Counted from the stretch's first letter, positions 8,089 through 16,878 are shown. The stretch: 64,000 nucleotides of DNA from Prolixibacter bellariivorans ATCC BAA-1284 (GCF_000621705.1 NZ_JHXO01000011.1:62001-126000), one strand, 5' to 3'. Translations and numbers: made by a program. The notes: generated by a model not told the origin, from the letters alone.

Positions 8089-9546
8089 TTACAATAACGG
8101 AGCAATCAGACGGGCAACCGAGCCGATTAGTTTCTGAAAGACAGGTCGGTTTTCCCATTCGGCGAGAGATAATCCGTGGGAATCTCTTAGATCATTTTCA
8201 AAATCGGCCCTGATTTTTCCGGCTACTTCTTCGTCCATGATGATGGCATTTACTTCCGCGTTGGAATCGAAACTGCGGTAATCCATATTGGCCGTTCCTA
8301 CCGAAGCCACCTCTCCGTCAACGACAATTGTTTTGGCGTGAAGCATTCCTTTTTGGTAAAGGTGAATTTCCACATCGCTTTCTATCAACTCGCCCAGGTA
8401 GGTGTAGCTTGCCGCTGAAACAATAAATGAGTCACTCTCCTGAGGTAGAAGAAGAACTACTCGTATACCCGATTTTGCCGTGGTTTTCAGTGCCGTGATG
8501 ATGCTTTCATTGGGGATGAAGTAGGGCGTCGCAATGAATAATTCCTTCTGTGCAAGGGAGATTAGCTGAAAATAGGTTTCCATAATGTTCGGACTATCCG
8601 AATCAGGCTCACTCCCCACGACCAGGGTTGGCGATGTGCCTTCGCTGTTTTCAACCGGAAAATAACGGGGTCCAATATTCAATGCGATATTACGGACGAA
8701 ATACCAATCGAGGAAAAAAAGCAGCTGCAATGAATAGCAGGCGTCACCTTCAATCATACAGTGAACATCGCGCCACATTTTGGGGCGCTTTGGCCATTTC
8801 CGCTTACCATTCACATAGTTGTCTGATAGATTAATGCCGCCGGTAAATCCAACTTCCCCGTCAATGACAACAATTTTTCTGTGTGTCCGGTAATTCAGGC
8901 GATTGGCAAAGCGAGGGAATAATACCGAGTTGTATTCACCCGTTTGTATTCCTGCCTTTTCCAGCCGTTGGAGCGTCTTATTTTTTAATTTTCGACTGCC
9001 GTAACTGTCATAAATCAACCGGACTTCCACTCCTTCACGTGCTTTTTGTTCCAGAATTTCACAAATCCGGTCAAATATTTTTCCTTCGGTAATAATATAG
9101 TATTCAATATGGATGTGATGTCGGGCTGCCAACAATCTTTCAAATAGTACAGGATATTTTTGTTCACCATTATTCAGTATGGTGACTGTATTCTGCAGAA
9201 AGAGCGGGGCAAAACTGTTTCGCCACGACAGAAATGGAATTCGCCATTTATCCTGAAGTAACTCGACCAGGTCTGATTTACTTTTCGACAGAAAATCAGT
9301 ATAATACTGGCTCCATTCCCTCAATAATCTCTGATCGGCGATAGCTTTTCGGGAGAAAAGTTTCCGTTTACGGGTATCAATACCAAAAAACAGGTAGATG
9401 ATAACACCTAATATGGGCAGCAAAACCAGCAATAGCAGGTATGACTGAGTTTTGAGCGGGTTCTTGTTCCTCAGCAGGATAGAGAAGAAAAAAACGATAA
9501 CGATTAAATAGTACAGAACCGTTAGATATGGTATTACTCCGGTCAT
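8089..9546 (-). CDS. cls: Cardiolipin synthase (phospholipase D family)
   Basis: A 485-residue protein with two N-terminal transmembrane helices (residues ~5-25 and 35-54) and two phospholipase D active-site motifs: HRKIVVID at His222/Lys224/Asp229 and HAKTIVVD at His403/Lys405/Asp410. It condenses two phosphatidylglycerols, or phosphatidylglycerol and another phospholipid, into cardiolipin at the inner membrane. Length and layout match the standard bacterial Cls (about 480-510 residues). A monocistronic context is likely: the upstream neighbour is 175 bp away behind a terminator. Confidence 0.93.
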   Translation of the reverse strand: MTGVIPYLTVLYYLIVIVFFFSILLRNKNPLKTQSYLLLLVLLPILGVIIYLFFGIDTRKRKLFSRKAIADQRLLREWSQYYTDFLSKSKSDLVELLQDKWRIPFLSWRNSFAPLFLQNTVTILNNGEQKYPVLFERLLAARHHIHIEYYIITEGKIFDRICEILEQKAREGVEVRLIYDSYGSRKLKNKTLQRLEKAGIQTGEYNSVLFPRFANRLNYRTHRKIVVIDGEVGFTGGINLSDNYVNGKRKWPKRPKMWRDVHCMIEGDACYSLQLLFFLDWYFVRNIALNIGPRYFPVENSEGTSPTLVVGSEPDSDSPNIMETYFQLISLAQKELFIATPYFIPNESIITALKTTAKSGIRVVLLLPQESDSFIVSAASYTYLGELIESDVEIHLYQKGMLHAKTIVVDGEVASVGTANMDYRSFDSNAEVNAIIMDEEVAGKIRADFENDLRDSHGLSLAEWENRPVFQKLIGSVARLIAPLL

Positions 9547-9660
9547 TCAGGTGTCTGATGTGTCTTTTGTTTTCATAAAGATAAAGTAAATCGGGAAAAC
9601 TGCTCACACCTCAACGAAAGGAATCGATAGAGAGAATGAATATGGATTTTTGAGGAGTAT

Positions 9661-9697
9661 GCAAAAAGAAATGCCGCGTCGAAATTTGACACGGCAT
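9661..9697 (-). terminator. Terminator of the hydrolase gene
   Basis: On the minus strand a 10-bp stem (ATGCCGTGTC / GACGCGGCAT, one G-U pair) is followed by TTTCTTTTT. It lies 25 bp after the stop of the isochorismatase-like gene. Confidence 0.75.
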
Positions 9698-9721
9698 ACC
9701 GCAAATATCTGAGATGATAAA

Positions 9722-10264
9722 TTATTTAATCAGTTTCGATACGGTTTTAAATTCAGCAGCTTTGGCCGATGCAGTTAGTTCAAACAGGATCGATTCATAA
9801 GAGGTCATCATAATGCCTTCGTGCCGGAATCGCTCCATGGCCAGTTGTTTGTTGGCATCGGTTCGGGAATCGGTGCAATCCATTACCACGATAGGATGAT
9901 ATCCTGCTTGCTTCAAGTCCACTGCTGTCTGAAGAACACATACGTGCGATTCGATTCCGGCAATAATGACGTTCTCGCAATTTTTCTTTTCCAGAAAAAG
10001 CTGGTATTCGGGCACGTTATAGCTGCTGAAGTCCGATTTCTCGAAATACGTAAATCCGGGTACCAGACTGGATATTTCATCCAACGTTTTTCCCAAGCCA
10101 CTTGTGTATTGCTGCGTAAAAACGGTCGAAATTCCCAGGACCTGTAGTCCTTTTACCAGTATTTTTGAGTTTTCAAGTAATGTCTCTTTGTTATTCATTA
10201 CCGGAAACAATCGTTCCTGGATATCAATGATTAACCCAGTTGTGTTTTCTCTTGTAATACGCAT
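9722..10264 (-). CDS. Isochorismatase-family cysteine hydrolase
   Basis: A 180-residue protein of the isochorismatase-like hydrolase family. The catalytic triad is visible: Asp14 in LIIDIQER, Lys in FEKSDFSSY, and Cys109 in GIESHVCVLQTA, preceded by the usual cis-peptide region. Members hydrolyse nicotinamide, isochorismate or ureido compounds; this YcaC-like short form has no assignable substrate. The frame extends further upstream, but the ATG at 10264 gives the family's N-terminus and avoids a 200-bp overlap with the next gene. It follows the isomerase-like gene by 11 bp, so the two are probably one operon. Confidence 0.8.
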   Translation of the reverse strand: MRITRENTTGLIIDIQERLFPVMNNKETLLENSKILVKGLQVLGISTVFTQQYTSGLGKTLDEISSLVPGFTYFEKSDFSSYNVPEYQLFLEKKNCENVIIAGIESHVCVLQTAVDLKQAGYHPIVVMDCTDSRTDANKQLAMERFRHEGIMMTSYESILFELTASAKAAEFKTVSKLIK

Positions 10265-10275
10265 GATTCGTTGGT

Positions 10276-10908
10276 TTATGATTTTTCTTTTGCCAGCTGT
10301 TCCATTCCGATGGACAACCGGCGTGATTTGTGTCCTAAGTAACCTCCGTGATGACGCTTCGCATACTCTTCGCTTGTAAATTCGATTCGACGCATCATCA
10401 GGTTCACCAGTACGTCTCCAATAACTGTCATAACAGTCGTCGAAGTTGAAGGAGTAAGGCCCAGCGGACAAAGCTCTTTGGGATTCCCGGTAGGAAGCAC
10501 CACATCAGCCGTTAAGGCCAGTTGACTCTTGTCGTCACTTGTTATTACGATGAGCGGGAGATTGGGATACAAATTTTCTGCTAAATCGATAAGTTCCAAA
10601 ATTTCCCGGGTTTTCCCTGAATTGGAAATAAGCAGCAATACATCGTTGGGTTGTAATACGCCCAAGTCGCCGTGTTGTGCTTCGCTCGGATGCAGAAAAA
10701 TGGCTGGTGTCCCGGTTGAACTAAAGGTGGTTGAAATGTTCAGTGCAATCTGTCCGGCTTTTCCCATTCCACTGGTTACCAGTTTGCCGTGATTACAATG
10801 TATTCTTTCGTAAAGAATTTCAACGGCCGCTTCATAGCCATTGTTGATCGGAATGGTTGATATTGCTTCAGCTTCACGCTGTAAAAGGCTATTAATTAAT
10901 TCGCTCAT
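10276..10908 (-). CDS. kdsD: SIS-domain sugar isomerase, probable D-arabinose 5-phosphate isomerase
   Basis: A 210-residue SIS-domain protein of the KpsF/GutQ/KdsD family. Key blocks are TSGMGKAGQIA, FLHPSEAQHGDLG, LISNSGKTREI and TSTTVMTVIGDVL, with His residues in the HPSEAQHGD and AKRHHGG segments matching the isomerase active site. It converts ribulose 5-phosphate to arabinose 5-phosphate, the first step to Kdo for lipopolysaccharide. The tandem CBS domains of E. coli KdsD are absent; single-domain enzymes of this kind are known in Bacteroides. The ATG at 10908 is preferred over one 60 bp upstream because it begins where the family does. Symbol is by inference. Confidence 0.75.
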   Translation of the reverse strand: MSELINSLLQREAEAISTIPINNGYEAAVEILYERIHCNHGKLVTSGMGKAGQIALNISTTFSSTGTPAIFLHPSEAQHGDLGVLQPNDVLLLISNSGKTREILELIDLAENLYPNLPLIVITSDDKSQLALTADVVLPTGNPKELCPLGLTPSTSTTVMTVIGDVLVNLMMRRIEFTSEEYAKRHHGGYLGHKSRRLSIGMEQLAKEKS

Positions 10909-11011
10909 TTTCGATTGATTGACTTCCTTCGGGGCAATTGCTCCGTCTGTTCCGAACGGTGAAAACAAAGCTTATCTAGGTTAAGTATTTTCCCCTGGTA
11001 AAAAACAAGCC

Positions 11012-11043
11012 GCAAAACTACATTTATTTTTATTTCAGAACAA
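11012..11043 (-). promoter_or_regulatory. Promoter of the isomerase-hydrolase operon
   Basis: On the minus strand TAGTTTTG (11013-11020) lies 20 bp downstream of TTG (11041-11043), close to the Bacteroidota consensus. The -7 box sits inside the 11-mer TGTAGTTTTGC, also found before lysC and mtaB. Confidence 0.55.
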
Positions 11044-11134
11044 TGATTCCTCTCAAAACCTGAAACCGAGCCTGTTCGATATGATTCCGGAGCAAATGCC
11101 TGCTGATGTTTCGGCATTTTTGAGTAGTACTGAC

Positions 11135-11902
11135 TTAGGAAATGCGGTGCTTTTTCAGCGATAATTGATTAATGAAAAGGTGATTTACCGGAATGAGGAT
11201 GATGACAATGGCAATGACAATCCATTGTGATGGAATTGGATTGTTTCCATTTTCGATGATTAGGACATCGTTTGTGAGTTTGAAAACAATACTTACTCCC
11301 CAATGCATGCCAATTGTGTACCAGAGGTTGCCGGTCATTACCAGGGGCGATACCAGCATAACACCGAGCAGGAAGAGGTAGGCGAGTGTTGTTAATCCAC
11401 TTTCGAATTGGTACATTTGGTTACCTGTACTGACAATTGCTGAAAAAATGATGAAGGTTTCAGGAGAAGTCCGGCGGTGCAGAAAGCGGTATAAATATCC
11501 CATCGACAAAATATCGAAGGCGATGACCGGCAGCAGAGTTACCAAGGCAAACAGCAAAGCCTGTTTCCAGAAAATTTTCGGTTCAGGCAGGTAGTTTATC
11601 CTCACGATATCATACTGAACAGCCAAAAGGAATGCAGCGGAGAAAAAAAGCAGACCGATTATCAATCCTGCCAGCAAGTGTTTGGGGCTTTTCAACAGGT
11701 TCGTTAAGCCATAGACCTTCAGCCCGCTGAATCCTTGCCAACGGGCAACCAACCAGGCTACAGCCATAAAAACAACGAGCAGTAACAAGAAGAGTTCGGT
11801 CTTGCGGAGATAGTGCAAGACTGCTACCGGGATTTGATAAGCGATAAAAAGCATGACAAATCCCAGAAGAACCTTAAATACTGAAGGGCTGGTCTTTTTC
11901 AT
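11135..11902 (-). CDS. CPBP-like multi-pass membrane protein lacking the protease glutamates
   Basis: A 255-residue protein with about eight hydrophobic segments. The topology and the late GNLWYTIGMHWG block resemble the CPBP (Abi/Rce1-like) intramembrane protease family, whose last motif has a similar small-x-x-x-His pattern. The place expected for the EExxxR motif reads FDILSMGYLYRFL, without the paired glutamates, so proteolytic activity is doubtful. It may be a degenerate family member with another role, or only a look-alike. Monocistronic, 118 bp from the GT2 gene. Function unknown. Confidence 0.5.
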   Translation of the reverse strand: MKKTSPSVFKVLLGFVMLFIAYQIPVAVLHYLRKTELFLLLLVVFMAVAWLVARWQGFSGLKVYGLTNLLKSPKHLLAGLIIGLLFFSAAFLLAVQYDIVRINYLPEPKIFWKQALLFALVTLLPVIAFDILSMGYLYRFLHRRTSPETFIIFSAIVSTGNQMYQFESGLTTLAYLFLLGVMLVSPLVMTGNLWYTIGMHWGVSIVFKLTNDVLIIENGNNPIPSQWIVIAIVIILIPVNHLFINQLSLKKHRIS

Positions 11903-12020
11903 TCACCTAAAAATGGAAACACATGCTTTTTAAATTTAGCATATTCCATCGGAGTTCAGGTCTAAATCTTCAACTTTGTTACGGTAAAATGAAAACGATG
12001 AATGAAAAGGGCACTTCCCG

Positions 12021-13046
12021 CTAGGGTTTCCAATTTAGTTCGTTGAATTTTTTCTTTCCCCGGAAGTAGTAATTCCAAACCAGGCTTCCCCGGTAAATTT
12101 GAGGATGCTTTGTTGCGATATCATTTCCCCGGAGTTCTTTCCGCTGCTTTCGCAGAAATGGAAGATGACGGTAGAAGGCCACGTGTGCTGTAAATACCTT
12201 TCGGAAAGCAGCTACCTGTCCTGTAGCCAGAAATTGAAGTGCTGCCGCTCCGTCGAGTACCATTCGGCTGAACAAAACCGGGAATAATAATTGGGAAGGC
12301 AAATTTTTGTATAGCAGGAACAGGTTGTTTCGGAAGTTGAGGTATATCTTCCTCGGATTCCCGTACGAAAGACTTCCGCCACCCACATGATGGACCCTGG
12401 ATTGATGGTTGTAGTAAACTTTGTAGCCGCGGTTTTTCATTCGCCAGCACAGGTCAATCTCTTCCATGTGCGCCCAGAAATGAGCATCCAGGCCTTCCAG
12501 TTCCTTCCAAACCGATGAACGAACCATCAGACAGGCACCGGTTCCCCAGAAGATCTCGCCGCTTTCGTTGTACTGACCTTCGTCCTTTTCTACGACATCA
12601 AGCAGGCGGCCCCGGCAGAACGGGTAGCCAAAACGGTCGATGAAACCGCCGGCTGCCCCGGCATATTCAAAATATTCGGGCTTTTTCGTTTGCAGAATCT
12701 TCGGTTGACAGGCACCAATTGACACATTTGCATCCATCATTTCGATGAGCGGTTCGAGCCAGTTTTTCGTTACTTCCACATCGGAATTCAGAAGCAGGTA
12801 ATATTCAGCCTCAATTTGAGCAAGGGCCTGGTTATAACCTTCGGCGAAACCGTAATTTTCTTTGAGTTGCAAATAGCGAACCGAAGGAAATTCTTTTTCC
12901 ACCACCTCGCGACTGTTATCGGTTGAGCCGTTATCAGCTACTACCACTTCTACTTCGGGCAAGTTGCTGTACTTTACCAGAGCGGGTAAGTATTGACGCA
13001 GAAAATCGCGGCCATTCCAGTTGAGTATGACAACAGATACTTTCAT
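12021..13046 (-). CDS. Family 2 glycosyltransferase
   Basis: A 341-residue GT-A enzyme. The N-terminus VSVVILNWNGRDFL is the start of the nucleotide-sugar fold, VVADNGSTDNS binds the nucleotide, and LLLNSDVEV is the acidic metal-binding (DxD-type) motif. The GTGACLMVRSSVW and HMEEIDLCWRMK blocks place it among rhamnosyl/galactofuranosyl-type GT2 enzymes. It overlaps the upstream acyltransferase gene by 4 bp (ATGA), indicating coupled translation. A part in lipopolysaccharide or another surface glycan is likely from the neighbour; donor and acceptor are unknown. Confidence 0.85.
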   Translation of the reverse strand: MKVSVVILNWNGRDFLRQYLPALVKYSNLPEVEVVVADNGSTDNSREVVEKEFPSVRYLQLKENYGFAEGYNQALAQIEAEYYLLLNSDVEVTKNWLEPLIEMMDANVSIGACQPKILQTKKPEYFEYAGAAGGFIDRFGYPFCRGRLLDVVEKDEGQYNESGEIFWGTGACLMVRSSVWKELEGLDAHFWAHMEEIDLCWRMKNRGYKVYYNHQSRVHHVGGGSLSYGNPRKIYLNFRNNLFLLYKNLPSQLLFPVLFSRMVLDGAAALQFLATGQVAAFRKVFTAHVAFYRHLPFLRKQRKELRGNDIATKHPQIYRGSLVWNYYFRGKKKFNELNWKP

Positions 13047-13942
13047 TTGACAGAGGTGGCTGACTGTTCAGGTTCTCGTTTATGTTTCCATCGGCGGTGT
13101 GACCAAAGCCAGTAAGCCGGTTCGTCTTTGATAATTTGCTCCAGAAAACGGGTGTGTTTTTCTGTGATTTCAAATGGGGCACATTCGTTGGGCGCATCTG
13201 TAAGTAAATGATAGGTAACCTCGTAATGCCCTCTTTTTACTTTGCTCATATGTGCTCCCAGTACCACTGCATTTAACTTTTTGGCAATTTTTTCGGTTCC
13301 CAGTAAAATCGGAGTATCCTGGTTGAGGAAAGTAGTCCAGTACTGAATCTCGTTTTTCTTAGGGGTCTGGTCATTCAGGAAACCAGCGGCAGTCACCTTA
13401 TTTTGGTTCTTATCATTCACCAACTGCCTGAATGTTTTGTTTTTTTCGAGTGGGATGGCATTGAAACGACTTCTGAGCTTGTAATAGAAGCGGTCGATGC
13501 TTTTGTTGTGCAGTGTCTTATAAACTACATAGAACTCTGAATCTGAGTGTAAACCCCAGCTGCACAACCATTCCCAGTTACTATGATGCCCCATGGAGAC
13601 AATGACCGGACGACCGGCCTCCAGATAGTTGTTAGCCAGCTCGGGATTGAGAAACTTCATTCGTTTCTTTATTCTGGCGGGAGAAATTTGGGAAAAGTAA
13701 AGCGTTTCGATAAAACTGTCGCAGAAATGTTGATAAAACTGTCGCTCAATTTTTTTACGTTCCTGAACTGTTTTCTCCGGAAAGGCATTTGCTAAATTGG
13801 TTCGAACGACTTTTCGGCGATAGCCAAAAACGTGATAAACAAGAAAATAAAGAAAATCAGAAAATGCATAATGGACACGCAGCGGAAGAAAATGGTTAAG
13901 CCATGTAAATCCCCTGAGAATGTGATATAATAGATAATCCAT
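13043..13942 (-). CDS. LpxL/HtrB-like lipid A acyltransferase
   Basis: A 299-residue protein of the lysophospholipid/lipid A acyltransferase family. The catalytic His-x4-Glu lies in GHHSNWEWL near residue 121, the hydrophobic N-terminus is membrane-associated, and the NDQTPKKNE segment matches the conserved region before the second motif. Such enzymes add secondary acyl chains to Kdo-lipid A at the inner membrane, or to other glycolipids in Bacteroidota. Coupled to the GT2 gene by a 4-bp overlap and 18 bp after the small hypothetical gene, in a run reading suhB-like, hypothetical, acyltransferase, GT2. Confidence 0.82.
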   Translation of the reverse strand: MDYLLYHILRGFTWLNHFLPLRVHYAFSDFLYFLVYHVFGYRRKVVRTNLANAFPEKTVQERKKIERQFYQHFCDSFIETLYFSQISPARIKKRMKFLNPELANNYLEAGRPVIVSMGHHSNWEWLCSWGLHSDSEFYVVYKTLHNKSIDRFYYKLRSRFNAIPLEKNKTFRQLVNDKNQNKVTAAGFLNDQTPKKNEIQYWTTFLNQDTPILLGTEKIAKKLNAVVLGAHMSKVKRGHYEVTYHLLTDAPNECAPFEITEKHTRFLEQIIKDEPAYWLWSHRRWKHKREPEQSATSVK

Positions 13943-13960
13943 AGAGAAATAAACGTTCGA

Positions 13961-14431
13961 TTAAGATTGTCGGAGTAGCTGCAACAGAATGGCAACCAAC
14001 GTTTCTTTGTTTTTGCTGTCGATAAATGCTTCCAAAGCTTTATCTCGCTCTTTTGCATTCATTTCCAGAATTTTTTCCAGCTCTTTTTGTTCCCGTCCGG
14101 TCAGCTCGTTGCCGAATGCTTCGAGTAACGGTTGATGTGTTTCACTTGCTTTTTCGGGTAACCCGAAGACTTCCAGTTCGTGAATGGCAGCATCCAATAT
14201 CTCGTGAGCCTGAACGCGAATCGGGTCAGTTAATTTGATACCGCCGGATGTATCGCGCAGATTCCAGCTGGAATAATCGTACTTGAGGTTGTTGATGAGC
14301 CGGGCATGTTCGCTGCCTTCACCAAAAATGCGGGAAATGTATATCAGCGTGTGTGCTTTCCAGGCTTCCAGATCGAAACGCTTCACTTCGAGGCGGGCAA
14401 TCTGTTCTTTCAGGATGTCTATTTCTCTCAT
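13961..14431 (-). CDS. Unrecognised 156-aa helical protein
   Basis: I do not recognise this family. The product is soluble, without signal peptide or membrane segment, and almost entirely helical by composition. Residues 1-25 (charged, heptad-like, ILKEQIARLEVKRFDLEAW) could form a coiled coil. Next comes a distinctive block, ISRIFGEGSEHARLINNL then YDYSSWNLRD. The C-terminal half is rich in Glu, Lys and Leu. It is 9 bp after the inositol phosphatase gene and 18 bp before the acyltransferase gene, so it belongs to their operon. Codon use looks like its neighbours. Confidence 0.7.
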   Translation of the reverse strand: MREIDILKEQIARLEVKRFDLEAWKAHTLIYISRIFGEGSEHARLINNLKYDYSSWNLRDTSGGIKLTDPIRVQAHEILDAAIHELEVFGLPEKASETHQPLLEAFGNELTGREQKELEKILEMNAKERDKALEAFIDSKNKETLVAILLQLLRQS

Positions 14432-14440
14432 GGTCTGTAT

Positions 14441-15238
14441 TCAGTTGCCGAGATGTTTATGTACAATGTCGTAAAATTCCTCGAAATATGCACCGTTTGC
14501 CGCCACGATTTCTCCACCGAACAGGAAATTATCGCCGCCATTAAAGTCGGTTACCTTTCCTCCTGCCTGTTTAATAATCAGCACTCCAGCTGCCACGTCC
14601 CAAGCGTGGAGGGCATGTTCCCAGAAAGCTTCGAACCGTCCGGCTGCCACATAAGCCAAATCGGTGGCTGCAGATCCTAGCCGGCGAATGCCTTGAGAAT
14701 GTTGCATAAAGTGGTTCATGGCTTCCAGGTAACCATCCAGCTTCTCGAAATTGTAATATGGAAATCCGGTCGCTATTAACGCGTCTTCGGTCGTTTTGGC
14801 ATCGCTTGCGCGGATAACTTTTCCATTCAGGTAAGCCTGACTATCTTTCCATGCATAGAAACATTCGTCCTGCGTGATTTCATAAACCACTCCCAGGATA
14901 ATTTCGTTACCACGAGAGAGTGCCACACTTACTGCATAAGGCGGCATACCGTGAATAAAATTGGTGGTGCCATCCAACGGATCGATGATCCATTTTAATT
15001 CTTCTCCCTGATTTCCAGCTGTGTTTTCCTCCGTAATAAATCCGGCTTCCGGTAAAAGCTGCCGCAGTTTCTCGACTAATTGCTTTTCGGCGCCTTTGTC
15101 GACGTACGATACAAAGTCCGATTTTCCTTTCTTCTCAACGGCATCCAGCTGAAAACCTTTTCGTTCGTCGGCAATGAATTTGCCGGTATCTTTTACAATC
15201 CCGATAACATCGGTACAGAGTTTTTCCAGGTTCATCAC
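14441..15238 (-). CDS. Inositol monophosphatase family protein
   Basis: A 265-residue member of the inositol monophosphatase/SuhB family of Mg-dependent, lithium-sensitive phosphatases. Metal ligands are visible in TEE (residues 69-71) and in the signature IDPLDGTTNF (85-94). The second signature, HAWDVAAGVLIIKQAGG, lies near residue 215, and GSAATDLAYVAAGRFEAF precedes it. It removes phosphate from myo-inositol 1-phosphate or related sugar phosphates. Two adjacent ATG codons begin the gene (15238 and 15235). It appears to lead the operon that continues into the hypothetical protein, acyltransferase and GT2 genes. Confidence 0.88.
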   Translation of the reverse strand: MMNLEKLCTDVIGIVKDTGKFIADERKGFQLDAVEKKGKSDFVSYVDKGAEKQLVEKLRQLLPEAGFITEENTAGNQGEELKWIIDPLDGTTNFIHGMPPYAVSVALSRGNEIILGVVYEITQDECFYAWKDSQAYLNGKVIRASDAKTTEDALIATGFPYYNFEKLDGYLEAMNHFMQHSQGIRRLGSAATDLAYVAAGRFEAFWEHALHAWDVAAGVLIIKQAGGKVTDFNGGDNFLFGGEIVAANGAYFEEFYDIVHKHLGN

Positions 15239-15251
15239 AAAAAAATTTCTT

Positions 15252-15259
15252 CAAAAGTA
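15252..15259 (-). promoter_or_regulatory. Promoter -7 element before the inositol phosphatase operon
   Basis: TACTTTTG on the minus strand fits TAnnTTTG and lies 13 bp before the start codon, which would give a very short leader. No clear -33 box. Confidence 0.35.
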
Positions 15260-15317
15260 ACGATTAATCGCCTTGGTTGTCATTTTCCTTATCAGGATGA
15301 AAAATCTGTTGTTTTCA

Positions 15318-15354
15318 TAAAAATAAAATATCCCGCCGGAAACTCCTGACGGGA
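15318..15354 (-). terminator. Terminator of mtaB
   Basis: On the minus strand TCCCGTC / GGCGGGA (one G-U pair) with a 10-nt loop is followed by TATTTTATTTTTA. It sits 29 bp after the mtaB stop. Confidence 0.7.
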
Positions 15355-15382
15355 CGTATATCAATGTGTGTTTCAGGCTTGC

Positions 15383-16684
15383 TTAATCAACCATTACGGC
15401 CATGTTCCCGGTAGGATTGATACCCGACAGTTTTACTTCCCTGATTTGGTTAACCAGTTCATCACGGAAATCGGTTTCTACTTTGATGTAGTTATCAGTC
15501 CATCCGGTGATTCTCGATTTCGAACGGCTTTTTTCGAATAACACCCGGTGGTTTTGTCCGTCGTGCTTCAGGTAAAAATCTTTCAGTTTTTGGTTGGATA
15601 ACTCTTTGAGTTTTTCCACCCTTTTTTTCCGTTCGTTAACCGGAACTACGCCTTCAATCTTCAGGGCGCTGGTTTTCGAGCGCTCGGAATAAGGGAAAAC
15701 ATGCAGCTGCGAAATGTCCAGTCCTTCGATAAACTGGTACGATTCCTCGAACAGTTTATCCGATTCACCGTTCATGCCGGCAATTACATCTACTCCGATG
15801 AATGCATGTGGCAGTAATTCCTTGATTTTCTCCACACGGCGTGCAAACAGCTCACGGTCGTAGCGACGTCCCATCAGTTTCAGCACTTCGTTGGTACCGG
15901 CCTGTAGCGGAATGTGGAAATGTGGTGCAATTCGTTTCGACCGCGACACAAATTCGATGATATCGTCGTTCAGCAAGTTTGGCTCAATGGACGATATACG
16001 AATGCGATCGACACTTTCCACTTCGTCCAGCGCCTGAACCAAGTCGTAGAAAGTTTCGCCGGTGCTTTGCCCAAAATCGCCAATGTTCACTCCGGTGAGA
16101 ATGATTTCGCGAATGCCTTGTTCTCCGGCGCGCTGAGCTTCTTCCACCAGGCTGGTAATGCTCGGGTTCCTGCTTTTTCCGCGCGCCATTGGGATGGTGC
16201 AGTACGTGCAGAAATAATCACAACCATCCTGTACTTTCAGAAAACTACGGGTACGGTCGCCATATGAATATGCATGGTCGAACTTGTTGATACGGGTAAA
16301 GGAGCAATTATGTACATCGCCCTTTTTGTGTTTCTCGAGCCCGTCTAGATATTTGGTGATATTGAATTTATCATTGGCTCCCAGCACCAGGTCCACTCCT
16401 TCGATTGATGCCACTTCGTCTGGTTTCAGCTGGGCATAGCATCCTACTACCACAATAAATGCGGCCGGATTTTGCCGGATGGCCTGACGAATAATGGCAC
16501 GGCTTTTCTTGTCGGCGGTATCGGTTACCGAACAGGTATTGATAACGTAAACATCAGCTTTGTCCCTGAAACCAGTCCTGTCAAAGCCCATTTCCTGAAA
16601 AGAGCGGGCAATGGTGGACGTTTCCGAGAAGTTCAGTTTACATCCCAGCGTGGTAAAAGCTACTTTTTTTCCGTTGTAATTCAT
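15383..16684 (-). CDS. mtaB: tRNA (N6-threonylcarbamoyladenosine-37 C2)-methylthiotransferase
   Basis: A 433-residue methylthiotransferase with two iron-sulfur clusters. Cys15, Cys51 and Cys82 (in LGCKLN, NTCSV and GCYAQ) bind the auxiliary cluster, and Cys155, Cys159 and Cys162 (in GCDYFCTYC) form the radical-SAM CX3CX2C motif. A C-terminal TRAM-like domain follows from about residue 375. The GCKLN variant and overall length point to MtaB (YqeV), which thiomethylates t6A37 in ANN-decoding tRNAs, rather than MiaB or RimO. Monocistronic: its own promoter-like box lies about 110 bp upstream and a terminator follows. Confidence 0.9.
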   Translation of the reverse strand: MNYNGKKVAFTTLGCKLNFSETSTIARSFQEMGFDRTGFRDKADVYVINTCSVTDTADKKSRAIIRQAIRQNPAAFIVVVGCYAQLKPDEVASIEGVDLVLGANDKFNITKYLDGLEKHKKGDVHNCSFTRINKFDHAYSYGDRTRSFLKVQDGCDYFCTYCTIPMARGKSRNPSITSLVEEAQRAGEQGIREIILTGVNIGDFGQSTGETFYDLVQALDEVESVDRIRISSIEPNLLNDDIIEFVSRSKRIAPHFHIPLQAGTNEVLKLMGRRYDRELFARRVEKIKELLPHAFIGVDVIAGMNGESDKLFEESYQFIEGLDISQLHVFPYSERSKTSALKIEGVVPVNERKKRVEKLKELSNQKLKDFYLKHDGQNHRVLFEKSRSKSRITGWTDNYIKVETDFRDELVNQIREVKLSGINPTGNMAVMVD

Positions 16685-16791
16685 TCCTCTCTCGCTTCAA
16701 ATCTGCCCGGAGGCATTCAACGTTTTCTCATACTTTATACCTAAAAACCAGTCAAAAAGTTTTCAGGATAAAAGCGTCTTTTATTGACGGC

Positions 16792-16802
16792 GCAAAACTA
16801 CA
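16792..16802 (-). promoter_or_regulatory. Promoter -7 element before mtaB (TGTAGTTTTGC)
   Basis: On the minus strand, TAGTTTTG at 16793-16800 fits TAnnTTTG and gives a leader of roughly 100 nt. Same 11-mer as before lysC and the isomerase-like gene. The 41-bp repeat array begins about 80 bp further upstream. Confidence 0.5.
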
Positions 16803-16878
16803 AAAATAATTTTGAAGGAGGCGGAATGGGGTGGGGTTCATTTATTTTCAACAATAGTTATTCGTATGAAATGAGCTT

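Noticed and set aside
10265-10471. Longer N-terminus for the isochorismatase-like protein
   Set aside because: It would overlap the upstream isomerase-like gene by about 200 bp and adds residues unlike the family.
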